The notes: a model not told the origin generated them from the letters alone. Shown: positions 1 through 9,022, counted from the first letter of the stretch. The stretch is 64,000 nt of DNA from Streptococcus catagoni (GCF_011421425.1 NZ_WPCW01000005.1:1-64000), one strand, 5' to 3'. Program-made: numbers and translations.

Positions 1-83
1 GCACCAGTCCGCAGCGTTCTACTTGCATGTATTAGGCACGCCGCCAGCGTTCGTCCTGAGCCAGGATCAAACTCTCATTAAAA
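1..83 (-). rRNA. 16S rRNA gene, 5' end only (cut by window edge)
   Basis: The reverse strand carries the universal 16S start, including the 8F primer region (AGAGTTTGATCCTGGCTCAG), followed by the conserved stretch that ends in ACATGCAAGT and a streptococcal variable region. The mature 5' end is placed at about 83 by comparison with other streptococcal 16S genes and could be off by a few bases. The gene continues beyond position 1. It is the last unit downstream of the long minus-strand gene run. Confidence 0.95.
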
Positions 84-231
84 GTTTGAGTCTTTCACTC
101 ATTGTTTCTGTCGCTGACAGATTTTTTCGTTTTTTATTGACAGGTAATATGCATAATCATATCACCCTGCACGTTTGGTTCGTCTTATTCAGTTCTCAAA
201 GGTCTTGTTTCTCTTACGAGACAACTATTTT
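84..231 (-). other. pre-16S leader with two small hairpins
   Basis: This is the transcribed spacer between the proximal rrn promoter and the mature 16S end. Two short hairpins are visible: 88-100 (stem GAGT/ACTC) and 108-120 (stem CTGTC/GACAG). They probably belong to the processing region of the pre-rRNA. No protein gene is credible here; the two short plus-strand reading frames have no ribosome binding site and overlap the leader. Confidence 0.55.
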
Positions 232-260
232 ATTCTATCAGGTGCAGTTAACTTTGTCAA
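232..260 (-). promoter_or_regulatory. rrn promoter P2 (proximal)
   Basis: On the minus strand TTGACA (260-255) is followed by a 17-base spacer and TAGAAT (237-232). Position and spacing fit a sigma-A promoter that reads into the 16S gene. The start site would be near 225. Confidence 0.75.
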
Positions 261-327
261 TATCTTTTTTGCTTTTTTAAGCTTTTTATTTTTCTTTCTT
301 AAGCTACTGGCTCCTGACAGCTTTATT

Positions 328-356
328 AGTATAGCCATTATAGACACCTTTGTCAA
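328..356 (-). promoter_or_regulatory. rrn promoter P1 (distal)
   Basis: On the minus strand TTGACA (356-351) is followed by a 17-base spacer and TATACT (333-328). It lies 96 bases upstream of P2, giving the usual tandem arrangement of rrn promoters. The upstream flank is A/T-rich, which could act as an UP element. Confidence 0.78.
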
Positions 357-456
357 GAGGATTTTTGAATTTTATTAAAATATTCTCAAATATCATTTTC
401 TAACCCTGTTTCTCGTGAACAATCTGGATCCCCTTTTTCTTTTGAATGGCCTTAGA

Positions 457-474
457 TACGACATAGTTGTCGTA
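457..474 (-). other. perfect 7-bp stem-loop after the last gene of the B12/nik run
   Basis: TACGACA and TGTCGTA flank a four-base loop only a few bases past the stop codon of the flavin reductase-like gene. No run of T follows on either strand, so it is not a classical intrinsic terminator. It could be a 3'-end protecting hairpin or part of a factor-dependent stop between the long operon and the rrn promoters. Confidence 0.4.
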
Positions 475-480
475 CTACTC

Positions 481-1047
481 TTATTCCTTTAGCTTTTTAG
501 CGATACTTCCCATCTTAAGGGTTTCATTATTATAGTAACGATATTGTCTGGCTTGTCCATCTCCTATATAACTAACTGGTGAGAAAAGGTGACTCTTAAA
601 GGCATTGTCCTCATCAATTAAGTCATCTTCTACCCAGCGTTTTGTAACACGGGCAACTACATTTGTTAAGGCGCCACATTCTGTCATTTCAATGACCTGG
701 CACTCCATAGATACTGGGCACTCATTTACTAAGGGAACATCAGTACTTTCTCCAATAGTATAGCTTAATCCTGTTAAGTCAAATTTGTTTTTTTGACTAT
801 TAAAGCCTGCTATCTCAATTTCTGTCATGAGCTCTTTGGTTGGTAGGTTGACTGTGAATTGTTGGTATTTGCTAATCTGTGTAATAGCATTGCCTTTAGT
901 TCGCATAGCAATAACAATCATACTTCCTAATGAATAGACTGAGCTTGATGTGGTTATGTTGTATTCATGTTGTTCATCCTTGTAACCAAGGAAAAATACT
1001 GGGAATCCAAAATAGAGTTTTCTTGTTTCAAAATTACGTTTTGTCAT
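481..1047 (-). CDS. flavin reductase-like (split-barrel FMN-binding) protein
   Basis: 188 residues, the usual size for small flavin reductases of the DIM6/NTAB-flavoredoxin family, which bind FMN in a split beta-barrel and pass electrons from NAD(P)H or other donors. The polar stretch NITTSSSVYSLG near residues 30-41 fits the flavin phosphate-binding part of that fold; this assignment is by resemblance. It is the last gene of the minus-strand run and lies 41 bases behind nikE. By context it could reduce flavin or cob(II)alamin for the adenosyltransferases of this locus, but nothing in the sequence proves that. It could equally be an unlinked redox gene that sits at the operon end. Confidence 0.75.
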   Translation of the reverse strand: MTKRNFETRKLYFGFPVFFLGYKDEQHEYNITTSSSVYSLGSMIVIAMRTKGNAITQISKYQQFTVNLPTKELMTEIEIAGFNSQKNKFDLTGLSYTIGESTDVPLVNECPVSMECQVIEMTECGALTNVVARVTKRWVEDDLIDEDNAFKSHLFSPVSYIGDGQARQYRYYNNETLKMGSIAKKLKE

Positions 1048-1088
1048 AATCGTTCCTATATTATTTCTTCTTTATTTTCTTATTTGAA

Positions 1089-1811
1089 TCAGTAAGTAGT
1101 TGAATATCTTTCTCCTGCTGCCGCTAATAAATAGCCTGTTGCAGGGTGTCCAATTGCTATTGGCCTTTGAAAATCCCTGATTTCATCCACCATTTGCCCT
1201 TCTGACATGACTAAAAGGCGGTGGCAAATAGCTTGACATAAGTGAAAATCGTGCGAGATAAAGATATAAGTTAAGTAGTATTTTTTCTTTAAGTCATATA
1301 AGAGCTTTAAGAGCTTTCCTTGTATGACTGCGTCAAGCCCAGACAAGGCTTCGTCAAAGATGATTAGCTTTGGTTTTAAGAGAATAGCTCTTGCAATGCA
1401 AACACGCTGTAGCTGTCCCCCACTCAGTTCATTTGCTTTTTTTGAAAGGATCGTCTGATCTAGTCCTACATCTAATAGCAGTTGAAGCATTTGGCTCCTA
1501 GCAATTTGACTTTTTGGGCCCTCATAAAGGATATTTTCAACTGTAAATAGTGGATTAACTGCATGTAAGGCATCTTGAAAAACTAAGAAGATCTGGGCTC
1601 CCTGCTTTTTAACTGAGTATGAGTCACCTTGGAAAAGCATTTGACCAGAAGTTGGGTTTTCCAAACCTACAAGTAGCCTAGCTAATGTGCTTTTACCACT
1701 CCCACTTTCTCCCATTATGCCTAAGATTTCACCTTCTTTGACGCAAAAATGGCAATCCTTTAGCACTAATTTCTTTTGATAATACTTGGTAACGTGTCTA
1801 CAATCAATCAT
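1089..1811 (-). CDS. nikE: nickel/peptide-type ABC transporter ATPase (NikE/OppF-like)
   Basis: Cytoplasmic ATPase that powers the metal importer encoded just upstream. It has a Walker A (GESGSGKS, about residues 34-41), an ABC signature (LSGGQLQR) and a Walker B ending in FDEALSGLD. The frame opens at a GTG at 1817, but the ATG at 1811 is the more likely start. Either start overlaps the end of nikD, so the two genes are translationally coupled. The length of about 240 residues is normal. Substrate is inferred from NikA and from the neighbouring cobalt-using pathway; a di/oligopeptide or chelated-metal role cannot be excluded. Confidence 0.85.
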   Translation of the reverse strand: MIDCRHVTKYYQKKLVLKDCHFCVKEGEILGIMGESGSGKSTLARLLVGLENPTSGQMLFQGDSYSVKKQGAQIFLVFQDALHAVNPLFTVENILYEGPKSQIARSQMLQLLLDVGLDQTILSKKANELSGGQLQRVCIARAILLKPKLIIFDEALSGLDAVIQGKLLKLLYDLKKKYYLTYIFISHDFHLCQAICHRLLVMSEGQMVDEIRDFQRPIAIGHPATGYLLAAAGERYSTTY

Positions 1812-2589
1812 ATTCACTTACCAATCGTTGAAAATGATTTTTTAAGAGCAGATCCTTGCTGTAAGAATTTTTAGGGAGCCGCAATAATGATTGACTGTTT
1901 CCCCGTTCTACAATGCTACCTTCTTGCATAACCAATACTTCTCCTTCTATCGCTTTTACTAGTTGATAGTCATGTGTCACAATGATTAGCGTCTTTTTCG
2001 TTTGGATAAGACCTTTCAAAATGTCAATAATATTATTGCGATTATTGGCATCCAAAGAGGAGGTCGGCTCATCAAGTATGATAGTCTGTGGATCCATACA
2101 AAGTACAATAGCCAACATAATCCTCTGTAACATGCCTCCACTTAACTCAAAGGGATATTTTTCCAAGAGCTCTTCTGTCTGATTTAGTTGTAATTCTTTC
2201 ATAGTAGTCACTGCTTTTTGAAGGCAATCCTGTTTAGAGCATTTTTCATGACTTAAAAGGCTTTCTAGAAAGTGGATCTTTATTCTTTGAAAGGGGTTAA
2301 ACATGGCCATAGGGTTTTGTACTAGATAGGCTATCTGCTTTCCTCTAATGGCTCGGAACTGCTTCTGACTAAGTTGGTCTAATCGGCTTCCCCTATAAGT
2401 AATGGAACCTGTCATTGTGATTCCCTTTGGTGCTTGGCCAATGAGTAGCTTGGTCAAGAGTGTCTTTCCTGATCCGCTTTCACCAATAATGGTCAGACAA
2501 TGGCCTAGAGGAAGCTTGAAATGAAGATTTTTTAGGAGTCTCTTGTCTTTACAATAAGCATTGAGGTCTGTGACTATTAGTTCTTCCAT
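1804..2589 (-). CDS. nikD: nickel/peptide-type ABC transporter ATPase (NikD/OppD-like)
   Basis: Partner ATPase of NikE. It carries Walker A (GESGSGKT), the signature LSGGMLQR and Walker B with ILDEPTSSLD, all in standard order. I place the start at the ATG at 2589. The sequence AAAGG lies about ten bases upstream of it, whereas the ATG at 2601 has no room for a ribosome binding site. The gene starts inside the end of nikC. Two different ATPases plus two permeases and one lipoprotein is the standard make-up of Nik, Opp and Dpp importers. Confidence 0.87.
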   Translation of the reverse strand: MEELIVTDLNAYCKDKRLLKNLHFKLPLGHCLTIIGESGSGKTLLTKLLIGQAPKGITMTGSITYRGSRLDQLSQKQFRAIRGKQIAYLVQNPMAMFNPFQRIKIHFLESLLSHEKCSKQDCLQKAVTTMKELQLNQTEELLEKYPFELSGGMLQRIMLAIVLCMDPQTIILDEPTSSLDANNRNNIIDILKGLIQTKKTLIIVTHDYQLVKAIEGEVLVMQEGSIVERGNSQSLLRLPKNSYSKDLLLKNHFQRLVSEYD

Positions 2590-3383
2590 TTCTTTGTCCA
2601 TCCTTTCTGATCAAAATGTTCTCCCAAGATGTTAAAAGCTATAACTGTTAGAAAAATAGCTAGCCCTGGTGATACCATCATCCAAATGGCTGTTCTAAAA
2701 TAAGTTCTGGCATCATGTAACATCATTCCCCATTCTGTTAAATTAGGTTGGACACCTATTCCTAAAAAGGAAAAGCTTGAAATCATTAAAATAATATTTC
2801 CTATGTTCATTAGCCCCAAAACTAAGATAGGCTTATAGATAAAAGGAAAAATATGTTTTCTTAGAATGTGGATCACTGACATTCCCATCATTTGGGCATT
2901 CAAAACGTAGAGTTCTGCCTTGGCACTTTTGACCAAATTTGTGACTAACCTGGCATAGTACACCCATTCAATCAAAACGATAGCAACAATCATGTTGGTC
3001 ATTCCTTGTCCAAGGATGCCTACCGTAGCAAGGGCTAGTTGAAAACTAGGGAAGGCCGCAATAATATTCGTTAGCCATAAAAAGAGACTCTCTATTTTAC
3101 CTTGGTACCACCCCACAACTAAGCCTACCAAAAAGCCAATAGAAAGTTCTAAAAGGCTAATGATAAGAGCTATGCTTAAGGAATATCTGGCTCCATACAG
3201 TAATCTTGTAAAGACATCTCTTCCTAGCTGGTCTGTACCAAGCCAGTGCTGCTGACTGGGAGCCATAAGTTTTTGAGAAACATCAATATATTGTGGGTCA
3301 CCATTTGTAAGATAAGGGGCAAAAAAAGCACCAGTCAGAATGCAAACCATAATGGCAACTGCAAAAATAAAGCGTTTTGACAT
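2577..3383 (-). CDS. nikC: nickel/peptide-type ABC transporter permease (NikC-like)
   Basis: 268-residue inner-membrane permease. It has a hydrophobic N-terminus, the conserved periplasmic entry sequence around HWLGTDQLGRDVFTRL (near residues 46-61) that typifies DppC/NikC proteins, several membrane segments and the EAA-like coupling loop near NAQMMGMSVIHILRKHIFP. It starts two bases after the nikB stop region and overlaps nikD at its end. Confidence 0.88.
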   Translation of the reverse strand: MSKRFIFAVAIMVCILTGAFFAPYLTNGDPQYIDVSQKLMAPSQQHWLGTDQLGRDVFTRLLYGARYSLSIALIISLLELSIGFLVGLVVGWYQGKIESLFLWLTNIIAAFPSFQLALATVGILGQGMTNMIVAIVLIEWVYYARLVTNLVKSAKAELYVLNAQMMGMSVIHILRKHIFPFIYKPILVLGLMNIGNIILMISSFSFLGIGVQPNLTEWGMMLHDARTYFRTAIWMMVSPGLAIFLTVIAFNILGEHFDQKGWTKKWKN

Positions 3384-3385
3384 GC

Positions 3386-4354
3386 CTATTTCTCCTGATT
3401 TCTAAGCCTTGGATCAACCCATAAGACAAGTTTTTCGGTGAAGATATTATTGAGAAGATACAAGCTGCCAAATAAGATCATACAAGCCTGAATGACTGGA
3501 AGATCTAGGGTTTGTAAACTATGGACAAATAAACTTCCGATACCATTCCAAGAGAAAACCTCCTCCACAATTAAAGAGCCTGTAAGCAGATAGATAAAAG
3601 TCAGACTTAGTCCCGTTACAATTGAAGGTAGGGCATTTCTAATCAGATGGTGTCTGATGATATAAGTGTATTTGACACCACGTAATTTGGCATTTTCAAC
3701 ATGAAGACTAGAGAGCTGCTGGCTTATAGCCTTACTAATGAGTTCTGTGTATTGTCCAATCAATGAGAGACTGAGGCTGATACTTGGTAAAATAACACTT
3801 GTTTGCTCTTCTTTGCCTGAAACAGGTAAGAGTTGCCACTTAAGAGCAAATACGAGAATGAGAAGATAGCCTAAGAAAAAGCTTGGCAAAGAGACGCTTG
3901 CGAAAGAGAAAAAGCGAAGGACTTTGGCAAAAAGACTTTTTCTGAATAATCCACTTGCTATGCCTAAAGGGATTGAAAGCAGACAAACAATGAAAAAAGA
4001 AACGGTCCCTAAGTAAAGAGTTGCTGTAAATCTTTCAAGGACCAGAGGCAAGACAGGCGTCTTCAAGAGATATGACCTGCCAAAGTCTCCTCTTATAGCC
4101 TTACTGAGCCAGTCAAAATACTGCTGCCACCAAGGTTTATTCAGACCAAGAAATTGCCTTGCTTCTGCTAGAGCATCAGATGTTATCCCAATTTTAGAAG
4201 CTCGCAAATAAGCTTCTGCAGGATCTGAAGAAGATAGCTTTATCAGCAGAAAGGTTAAAAAAGAAATGATTAAAAGTGCCGAAATAAAGGCAGCTATTTT
4301 TTGAAGTCCTCTGTTCTTTTGATAGCCTAATAAATGTCTTTTATTCTGGATCAT
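3386..4354 (-). CDS. nikB: nickel/peptide-type ABC transporter permease (NikB-like)
   Basis: 322 residues with about six membrane segments. The coupling loop is seen around VENAKLRGVKYTYIIRHHL, followed by NALPSIVTG, as in DppB/NikB permeases. The N-terminus carries the typical short loop SSSDPAEAYLR after the first membrane segment. The ATG overlaps the nikA stop (ATGA-type junction), which shows tight coupling. It forms the membrane channel with NikC. Confidence 0.88.
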   Translation of the reverse strand: MIQNKRHLLGYQKNRGLQKIAAFISALLIISFLTFLLIKLSSSDPAEAYLRASKIGITSDALAEARQFLGLNKPWWQQYFDWLSKAIRGDFGRSYLLKTPVLPLVLERFTATLYLGTVSFFIVCLLSIPLGIASGLFRKSLFAKVLRFFSFASVSLPSFFLGYLLILVFALKWQLLPVSGKEEQTSVILPSISLSLSLIGQYTELISKAISQQLSSLHVENAKLRGVKYTYIIRHHLIRNALPSIVTGLSLTFIYLLTGSLIVEEVFSWNGIGSLFVHSLQTLDLPVIQACMILFGSLYLLNNIFTEKLVLWVDPRLRNQEK

Positions 4355-5967
4355 TTCCCACTAGCTTTCTCAATATATGGTAGTGGAAAAGAATTTTCTT
4401 CAGCTGCAAAGCGCATTTTCTTAAATTCGCCTTTACGGTAGACTGACACAACGGACTGGTAAGTTAAGGGGATGTAAACAGCTTCGTCATGTAATAAGGT
4501 CAAAACCTTTTTATAGCCTTGATCAACCTTTTTCTCATCAGGTTCAACTAAAATGGATTTAATGGTGCGGTCTATTTCAGCTTTTGACGGCAGGCTTTCC
4601 AGAGAAACATTTTCTGGATGTCCATGGTCTGCTTTTACTGTTAGAGCTGTCATCCAGGCATGTGGATCCCAGGGTGCACCCCAAGAATAGGTCAACATCA
4701 TGTCAAACTGGCCAGTCTTAGCATTTGCCCAATAACTATCTTCGTCCATAGCCTTCAATTGAACATCAATACCCATTTTTTTCCATTCACCTTGAAAGTA
4801 TTGAACCAAATCTTTATCTGTCGCTTTGGTTGAAATATAGGGAAGGGTAAGACTTAATTTTTTTCCATCCTTTTGTCTGATACCGTCGCTCTTCTTGATC
4901 CAACCAGCTTGATCTAGGAGTTCTTCCGCCTTTGCTTGGTCATAGTCGTAGGGTTTTAATTTAGCATCTGAGTGAGGGGTACTTTTTGAAAAGATGGTAT
5001 CTGCTGGTCTTTCTGTTCCTCTAAAGGTGTGCTCTGCAATAGCTTTTTTATTAACAGCATGATTCATGGCCTGACGGACAATTTTATCCTTAAAGGCTGG
5101 TCTCTGTGCATTTAAAAGGAGCAAACGTGTTGACATAGGCTGTGAAATAGCTGTTACATAATCCTTGTTTTTAGCATATTGTACAAAGGTGTCCAAACCA
5201 ATTAGTCCGTTGCCATAGAGGAGATCAATCTTTCCTGCTTCAAATTCTAAGGCTCTTGTCTGTGCGTCTGGAATAATTTTAATGGTAACTTCTTTGAGTT
5301 TAGGCTTTTTACCCCAATACTGTTCATTTCGTTTGAAGGTAATATATTCATTTGTTTTTTTACGATCTACCACCCATTGACCTGTTCCGATTGGTTTTCT
5401 GATATTATCTTTAGTAGTATCATCTCCCTTAGGAAAAGCCTTATCAGCTAAGAAACGGATGGGGCGGATCATGGATAAATCATACAAGGTAGCACTATAG
5501 GCCTGCTTGAGAGTCAATTCAAAGGTATGATCGTCAATGACCTTATAAGAGGCCAATTGATTTGTAAAGTCAAACCAATTATGATTAGCCCTATTCTTTT
5601 GGGAAAAAATGCTGTCGAAATTACGTTTGACATTGTCCGCAGTAAAGTCACTGTGATCAGAAAATTTTGCATGGCGAAGCTTAAAGGTATAGGTCTTGCC
5701 ATCTGGACTGATGGTCCAACTCTCTGCCAAGGCTGGTTCTATCTTTCCCTTATCACCATAGCGCACTAAGCCTTCATAAACCATATCTTGTATGACAAAC
5801 TGGTCTGGGTTGTAGCGGTGGGGATTAATATCACCAAAGTCTTCTCCAAAGGCAAGTGTCAACTTATCAGCGGATGCAACTTTCTGGCTTTCATTTCCAT
5901 GGCCTTTACATGCTCCTAAGGTTAGGACTGTCAGGCTCGTGATTACTAACAATAGTTTACGTTTCAT
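4351..5967 (-). CDS. nikA: metal/peptide-binding lipoprotein (NikA-like, SBP family 5)
   Basis: 538-residue extracellular binding protein. The N-terminus has a lysine-rich start, a hydrophobic core and the lipobox LGAC, giving Cys20 as the lipid anchor. The mature part begins with the family pattern around INPHRYNPDQF and MVYEGLVRYG, and contains FELTLKQAYSATL, all typical for nickel-type family 5 proteins. It directly follows the OYE-family gene with 55 bases between them and no terminator, so it probably shares the B12 operon transcript. A cobalt or nickel chelate is the likely cargo by context. There is also a dedicated CbiMNQO cobalt importer, so this may be a second route or serve a nickel enzyme elsewhere. 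Confidence 0.85.
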   Translation of the reverse strand: MKRKLLLVITSLTVLTLGACKGHGNESQKVASADKLTLAFGEDFGDINPHRYNPDQFVIQDMVYEGLVRYGDKGKIEPALAESWTISPDGKTYTFKLRHAKFSDHSDFTADNVKRNFDSIFSQKNRANHNWFDFTNQLASYKVIDDHTFELTLKQAYSATLYDLSMIRPIRFLADKAFPKGDDTTKDNIRKPIGTGQWVVDRKKTNEYITFKRNEQYWGKKPKLKEVTIKIIPDAQTRALEFEAGKIDLLYGNGLIGLDTFVQYAKNKDYVTAISQPMSTRLLLLNAQRPAFKDKIVRQAMNHAVNKKAIAEHTFRGTERPADTIFSKSTPHSDAKLKPYDYDQAKAEELLDQAGWIKKSDGIRQKDGKKLSLTLPYISTKATDKDLVQYFQGEWKKMGIDVQLKAMDEDSYWANAKTGQFDMMLTYSWGAPWDPHAWMTALTVKADHGHPENVSLESLPSKAEIDRTIKSILVEPDEKKVDQGYKKVLTLLHDEAVYIPLTYQSVVSVYRKGEFKKMRFAAEENSFPLPYIEKASGK

Positions 5968-6022
5968 ATGATGATACCCTTTCTTTAGTTTTTGATTTTT
6001 CTTAGGTGTTTGAATAATAAGC

Positions 6023-7126
6023 TTAGTATTTCCCTTCTAAAAAATCGCGAAATTCATCAATGAAGGCATCTGGTAGACCAACTTGATCGTGCAAATCATC
6101 GCGGTAGGCTCTTATAATCTGATCTTCTTGTCCAGCTAGAACTTTTTGTGTCCAGTCCGGCTCCAATAAAAGAGACTGTCCCAGAGCAAACAAGGGGATT
6201 CCTTCATCTAAGACCTTCTGAGCATCTGCTACACTCTTAATCTTTCCAACTGCAATCAAGGGAACCCTACCCTTGATTTTCTTTTTCAGTGCCCAGATAA
6301 GAGGCTCTTTTTGACTTTTATCTCTTAGAGAGCTCTGCCAGACATTGTCCATAGAAAGGTGCAGGTAATCAATCTGTAAATGGATCAACTGTTCTACCAA
6401 TTGGAGTGTGTCTGATAGGGTTATTCCTGGCTCTTCTATTTCTTCTGGTGACAATCGGTAACCTATCAAAAATGGCCGATCCGATTTTTCTTTTAGTAAT
6501 TGCTTTGCTTTTTTGACTAAGCTTTTAGCAAAGCGCATGCGATTGTTGAGGGTTCCGCCCCATTTATCTTTACGTCTGTTGGAATGAGGTGAGAAAAATT
6601 GTTGAATTAGGTAAGTGTTGGCCCCATGTAACTCCACACCATCGAACCCTGCTTCAATAGCTCTTTCAATGGCCTTGATAAAGAGGGCAAGGACTTCTTC
6701 AATTTCCTTATATTCCAGAGCCCGAGGCTGGGAAACTGTCCCACGAAGAGCCCTAATACTACTTGGTGCAATAGGATCTGTCTCAGTCATCTGTGGAGGA
6801 ACCATACGGCCACCATGATAAATTTGTAAGATAGCTAGAGCTCCCTGAGATTGGATAGCCTGGGCTACTTGTTTCAGACCTTGGATTTTATCATCTTCAG
6901 CCACACTGAAGCTATTTGGAAAGGCCTGTCCACTAGGATCAATATAGGCACTCCCTGTAATAGCCATCCCTACAGCGGCTGAGCGCCTTTTGTAAAAGGC
7001 AATATCTTCTTCTGATACATAGCCTCCTGCTTTTGAAACAGCTAGGGTAATTGGTGCCAGAACCACGCGGTTTGGCATTGTCAGACCATTAGTAAAGGTA
7101 AAACTATTCTGAATTTTCACAGTCAT
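6023..7126 (-). CDS. Old Yellow Enzyme family NADH:flavin oxidoreductase
   Basis: 367 residues, the length of the single-domain FMN-dependent OYE/xenobiotic reductases. Family marks are MPNRVVLAPIT at the N-terminus, the active-site region ELHGANTYLIQQFFSP followed by NRRKDKWGG, and a C-terminal IAVGKIKSVADAQKVL phosphate-binding strand. The start overlaps the end of cobC by 23 bases, which places it firmly inside the B12 operon. OYE proteins reduce activated alkenes with NAD(P)H. No such step is known in the anaerobic B12 route, so its role here is open. It could have a redox job on corrin intermediates or the lower ligand, or be a passenger. Confidence 0.85.
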   Translation of the reverse strand: MTVKIQNSFTFTNGLTMPNRVVLAPITLAVSKAGGYVSEEDIAFYKRRSAAVGMAITGSAYIDPSGQAFPNSFSVAEDDKIQGLKQVAQAIQSQGALAILQIYHGGRMVPPQMTETDPIAPSSIRALRGTVSQPRALEYKEIEEVLALFIKAIERAIEAGFDGVELHGANTYLIQQFFSPHSNRRKDKWGGTLNNRMRFAKSLVKKAKQLLKEKSDRPFLIGYRLSPEEIEEPGITLSDTLQLVEQLIHLQIDYLHLSMDNVWQSSLRDKSQKEPLIWALKKKIKGRVPLIAVGKIKSVADAQKVLDEGIPLFALGQSLLLEPDWTQKVLAGQEDQIIRAYRDDLHDQVGLPDAFIDEFRDFLEGKY

Positions 7127-7718
7127 CGTCTGTCCTCATTTCCAAATCATATTTTGTCCATTCTCCATCCTGACATTCCAAAACCAAAACACTTCCTTGG
7201 GGAATATCAATGGACCAAAAATCTGTAGTTTGTCCCATGATATACTGATAGATTAAGCGTAGGACACCTAGGTGGGCAACTATAGCTATCCTCCCTTTGT
7301 CAGACTTAAGAAGTTGGTCTGTTCTTTTCCAAACTCGTTCTTGAAAAGACTTAAAATCTTCTGCTTGGGGAGGGGTCACTTCAAAGGGACTTTCAATCCA
7401 ATCCTGCCACTCTCTTGGAAACTTGGCATCAATAGCATTTGCATCTAGCCCTTCCCATTGCCCGAAGTCTCGTTCATTAAAGTCAGACAGTTTATAAGTA
7501 AGTTGGCCTGGAAAGGCCAAGTGGGCTGTTTGCTGACTTCTCTTTAGTTGACTTGTGTAAAGGGCATCAAGTTCTTGATGGGCCATCAGTTTTGCTAAAT
7601 TCTTGGCCTGCTCTTTGCCCTTTGAATTGATAGACACATCACTACTTCCATAAAAATAGCGTTTCTTGTTAAAGTCTGTTTCCCCATGTCTCATTAAATA
7701 CCATTTCTGATTGTTCAT
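7104..7718 (-). CDS. cobC: alpha-ribazole-5'-phosphate phosphatase
   Basis: 204-residue histidine phosphatase. The phospho-accepting RHG motif is at residues 10-12 (LMRHGETDF), and the second catalytic histidine is in IVAHLGVLRL. It removes the 5' phosphate from alpha-ribazole phosphate or adenosylcobalamin phosphate at the end of nucleotide-loop assembly. The family is broad (phosphoglycerate mutase-like), but the position right behind cobU and cobS makes the CobC assignment strong. It meets cobS with a four-base overlap and overlaps the OYE-family gene by 23 bases. Confidence 0.9.
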   Translation of the reverse strand: MNNQKWYLMRHGETDFNKKRYFYGSSDVSINSKGKEQAKNLAKLMAHQELDALYTSQLKRSQQTAHLAFPGQLTYKLSDFNERDFGQWEGLDANAIDAKFPREWQDWIESPFEVTPPQAEDFKSFQERVWKRTDQLLKSDKGRIAIVAHLGVLRLIYQYIMGQTTDFWSIDIPQGSVLVLECQDGEWTKYDLEMRTDDDCENSE

Positions 7719-8437
7719 AAGATTAATCCTAATAAATAGAGTACTTGGGCCATTTCCACAAAGGCTCCTAGTGTATCTCCGGTATGCCCGTCAATTTTTT
7801 TATAGACAAACTGTCTGTACACTATTGCACCCACAAGAACAAAACTATAGGCTAAGGCACCTTTCCAGTGAAAGGCGACCAAGGATTGCGCTATGGGCAG
7901 AAACTGAGCCAAAACTATATGGATGGTTTTTGTCCCTACAAAAAAATTCCCTGAACCTTCTTTTTCTCTGGCATAGACCATATGATAGAGCTGTAAGGCT
8001 AGGCCTGCCTTACCAATAGTTGCTAAAGAGATAATCAGGATCCATCTAGCATGAGGTAGATAAGGATAGATACTAATCATGAAGGCATAATAAAGAATAA
8101 GAGCCAAGACGCCGTTACTACCAATGCGACTGTCTTTCATGATTTCTAGCATCCGTTCTTTTTTCCGAGACGAGAACAAACCATCTGCTGTATCAGCTAG
8201 GGCATCTAGATGAAAACCGCCAGTCAGCAAAAGATCAGCTAATAAGTATAGAATCCAAGCAATCTGACCTGGTAGAAAAAGCTGACATAAAGCATAAAAT
8301 CCTGCTGTTAGGCTTCCCAAAAGAAAGCCAAATAAAGTGATATAGGGCACTCCTTTTTTCACATAGGTAATGTCTACCTGCTTTGAAATAACAATACGGC
8401 TAAAAAACTGCGTATAAATAATCAGTGCTGAAATCAT
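7715..8437 (-). CDS. cobS: adenosylcobinamide-GDP ribazoletransferase (cobalamin synthase)
   Basis: Membrane enzyme that joins adenosylcobinamide-GDP and alpha-ribazole (phosphate). It is rich in membrane segments and has the acidic metal-binding loop GGFHLDALADTADGLFSS, the hallmark of CobS. The frame extends to 8461, but the family start MISALIIYTQFFSR maps to the ATG at 8437. That ATG overlaps the cobU stop as ATGA, so I use it (240 residues). It works with CobU, CobC and the distant CobT. Confidence 0.93.
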   Translation of the reverse strand: MISALIIYTQFFSRIVISKQVDITYVKKGVPYITLFGFLLGSLTAGFYALCQLFLPGQIAWILYLLADLLLTGGFHLDALADTADGLFSSRKKERMLEIMKDSRIGSNGVLALILYYAFMISIYPYLPHARWILIISLATIGKAGLALQLYHMVYAREKEGSGNFFVGTKTIHIVLAQFLPIAQSLVAFHWKGALAYSFVLVGAIVYRQFVYKKIDGHTGDTLGAFVEMAQVLYLLGLIL

Positions 8438-9018
8438 TTTATTTGTTGAGCGAGACCACATATGACAATGTAAACTTCACTCGCCTCCTTTGCTAATTCT
8501 TGATTGAGCGTTCCTTGAAGATCTCTAAAAAAGCGACCAAGTTTTGTTTGAGGAACAATGCCCAGACCAACTTCATCAGTCACAATCCAGACCTCAGCCT
8601 CTTTTTCTCTAAGAGCTTCTATGAGAGAATGCCATTTGGCCATGATGGATTGAGACAAGTGGTCCTGCTCTTCTTGGCTTAGAAAATGCTCATCACTTAA
8701 GGCTATCTTATCAGGATACTGAGCTGCAACTAAGTCAAATAAGAGATTGCTTGTAAGCATGGTTGCTGAATCTAATAAATAAGTAGGATAAGATTGATCA
8801 CTAATCCAAAGATCTAGGTTTAAATAAGCTTCATGAGTTACCCAGCTATCAGGTCGTCTTTTTTGATGTGCCAAAACACGAGCCTGCCATTCTGGGTCTT
8901 TCTCCTTTACAAGGCCTGTTGCAATATAGCAGACCTCTTTTTTATCTTTTATTGTCGCCTCCACAAAGGCAGATTTGCCACTCTTGGCACCTCCTGTTAC
9001 GACTTTTAGTCTGGCCAT
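8434..9018 (-). CDS. cobU: adenosylcobinamide kinase / guanylyltransferase
   Basis: 194 residues. The P-loop GGAKSGKSAF is at residues 9-18. The conserved AHQKRRPDSW segment contains the histidine that is guanylylated in the family, and IVTDEVGLGIVP is the third conserved block. It phosphorylates adenosylcobinamide and transfers GMP to it, giving the substrate for CobS. It starts five bases after the hemL stop region with no terminator. Confidence 0.94.
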   Translation of the reverse strand: MARLKVVTGGAKSGKSAFVEATIKDKKEVCYIATGLVKEKDPEWQARVLAHQKRRPDSWVTHEAYLNLDLWISDQSYPTYLLDSATMLTSNLLFDLVAAQYPDKIALSDEHFLSQEEQDHLSQSIMAKWHSLIEALREKEAEVWIVTDEVGLGIVPQTKLGRFFRDLQGTLNQELAKEASEVYIVICGLAQQIK

Positions 9019-9022
9019 AAGT

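Noticed and set aside
23..378. Short plus-strand reading frames over the rrn promoter and leader
   Set aside because: They overlap the 16S 5' end and the tandem promoters and have no coding features.
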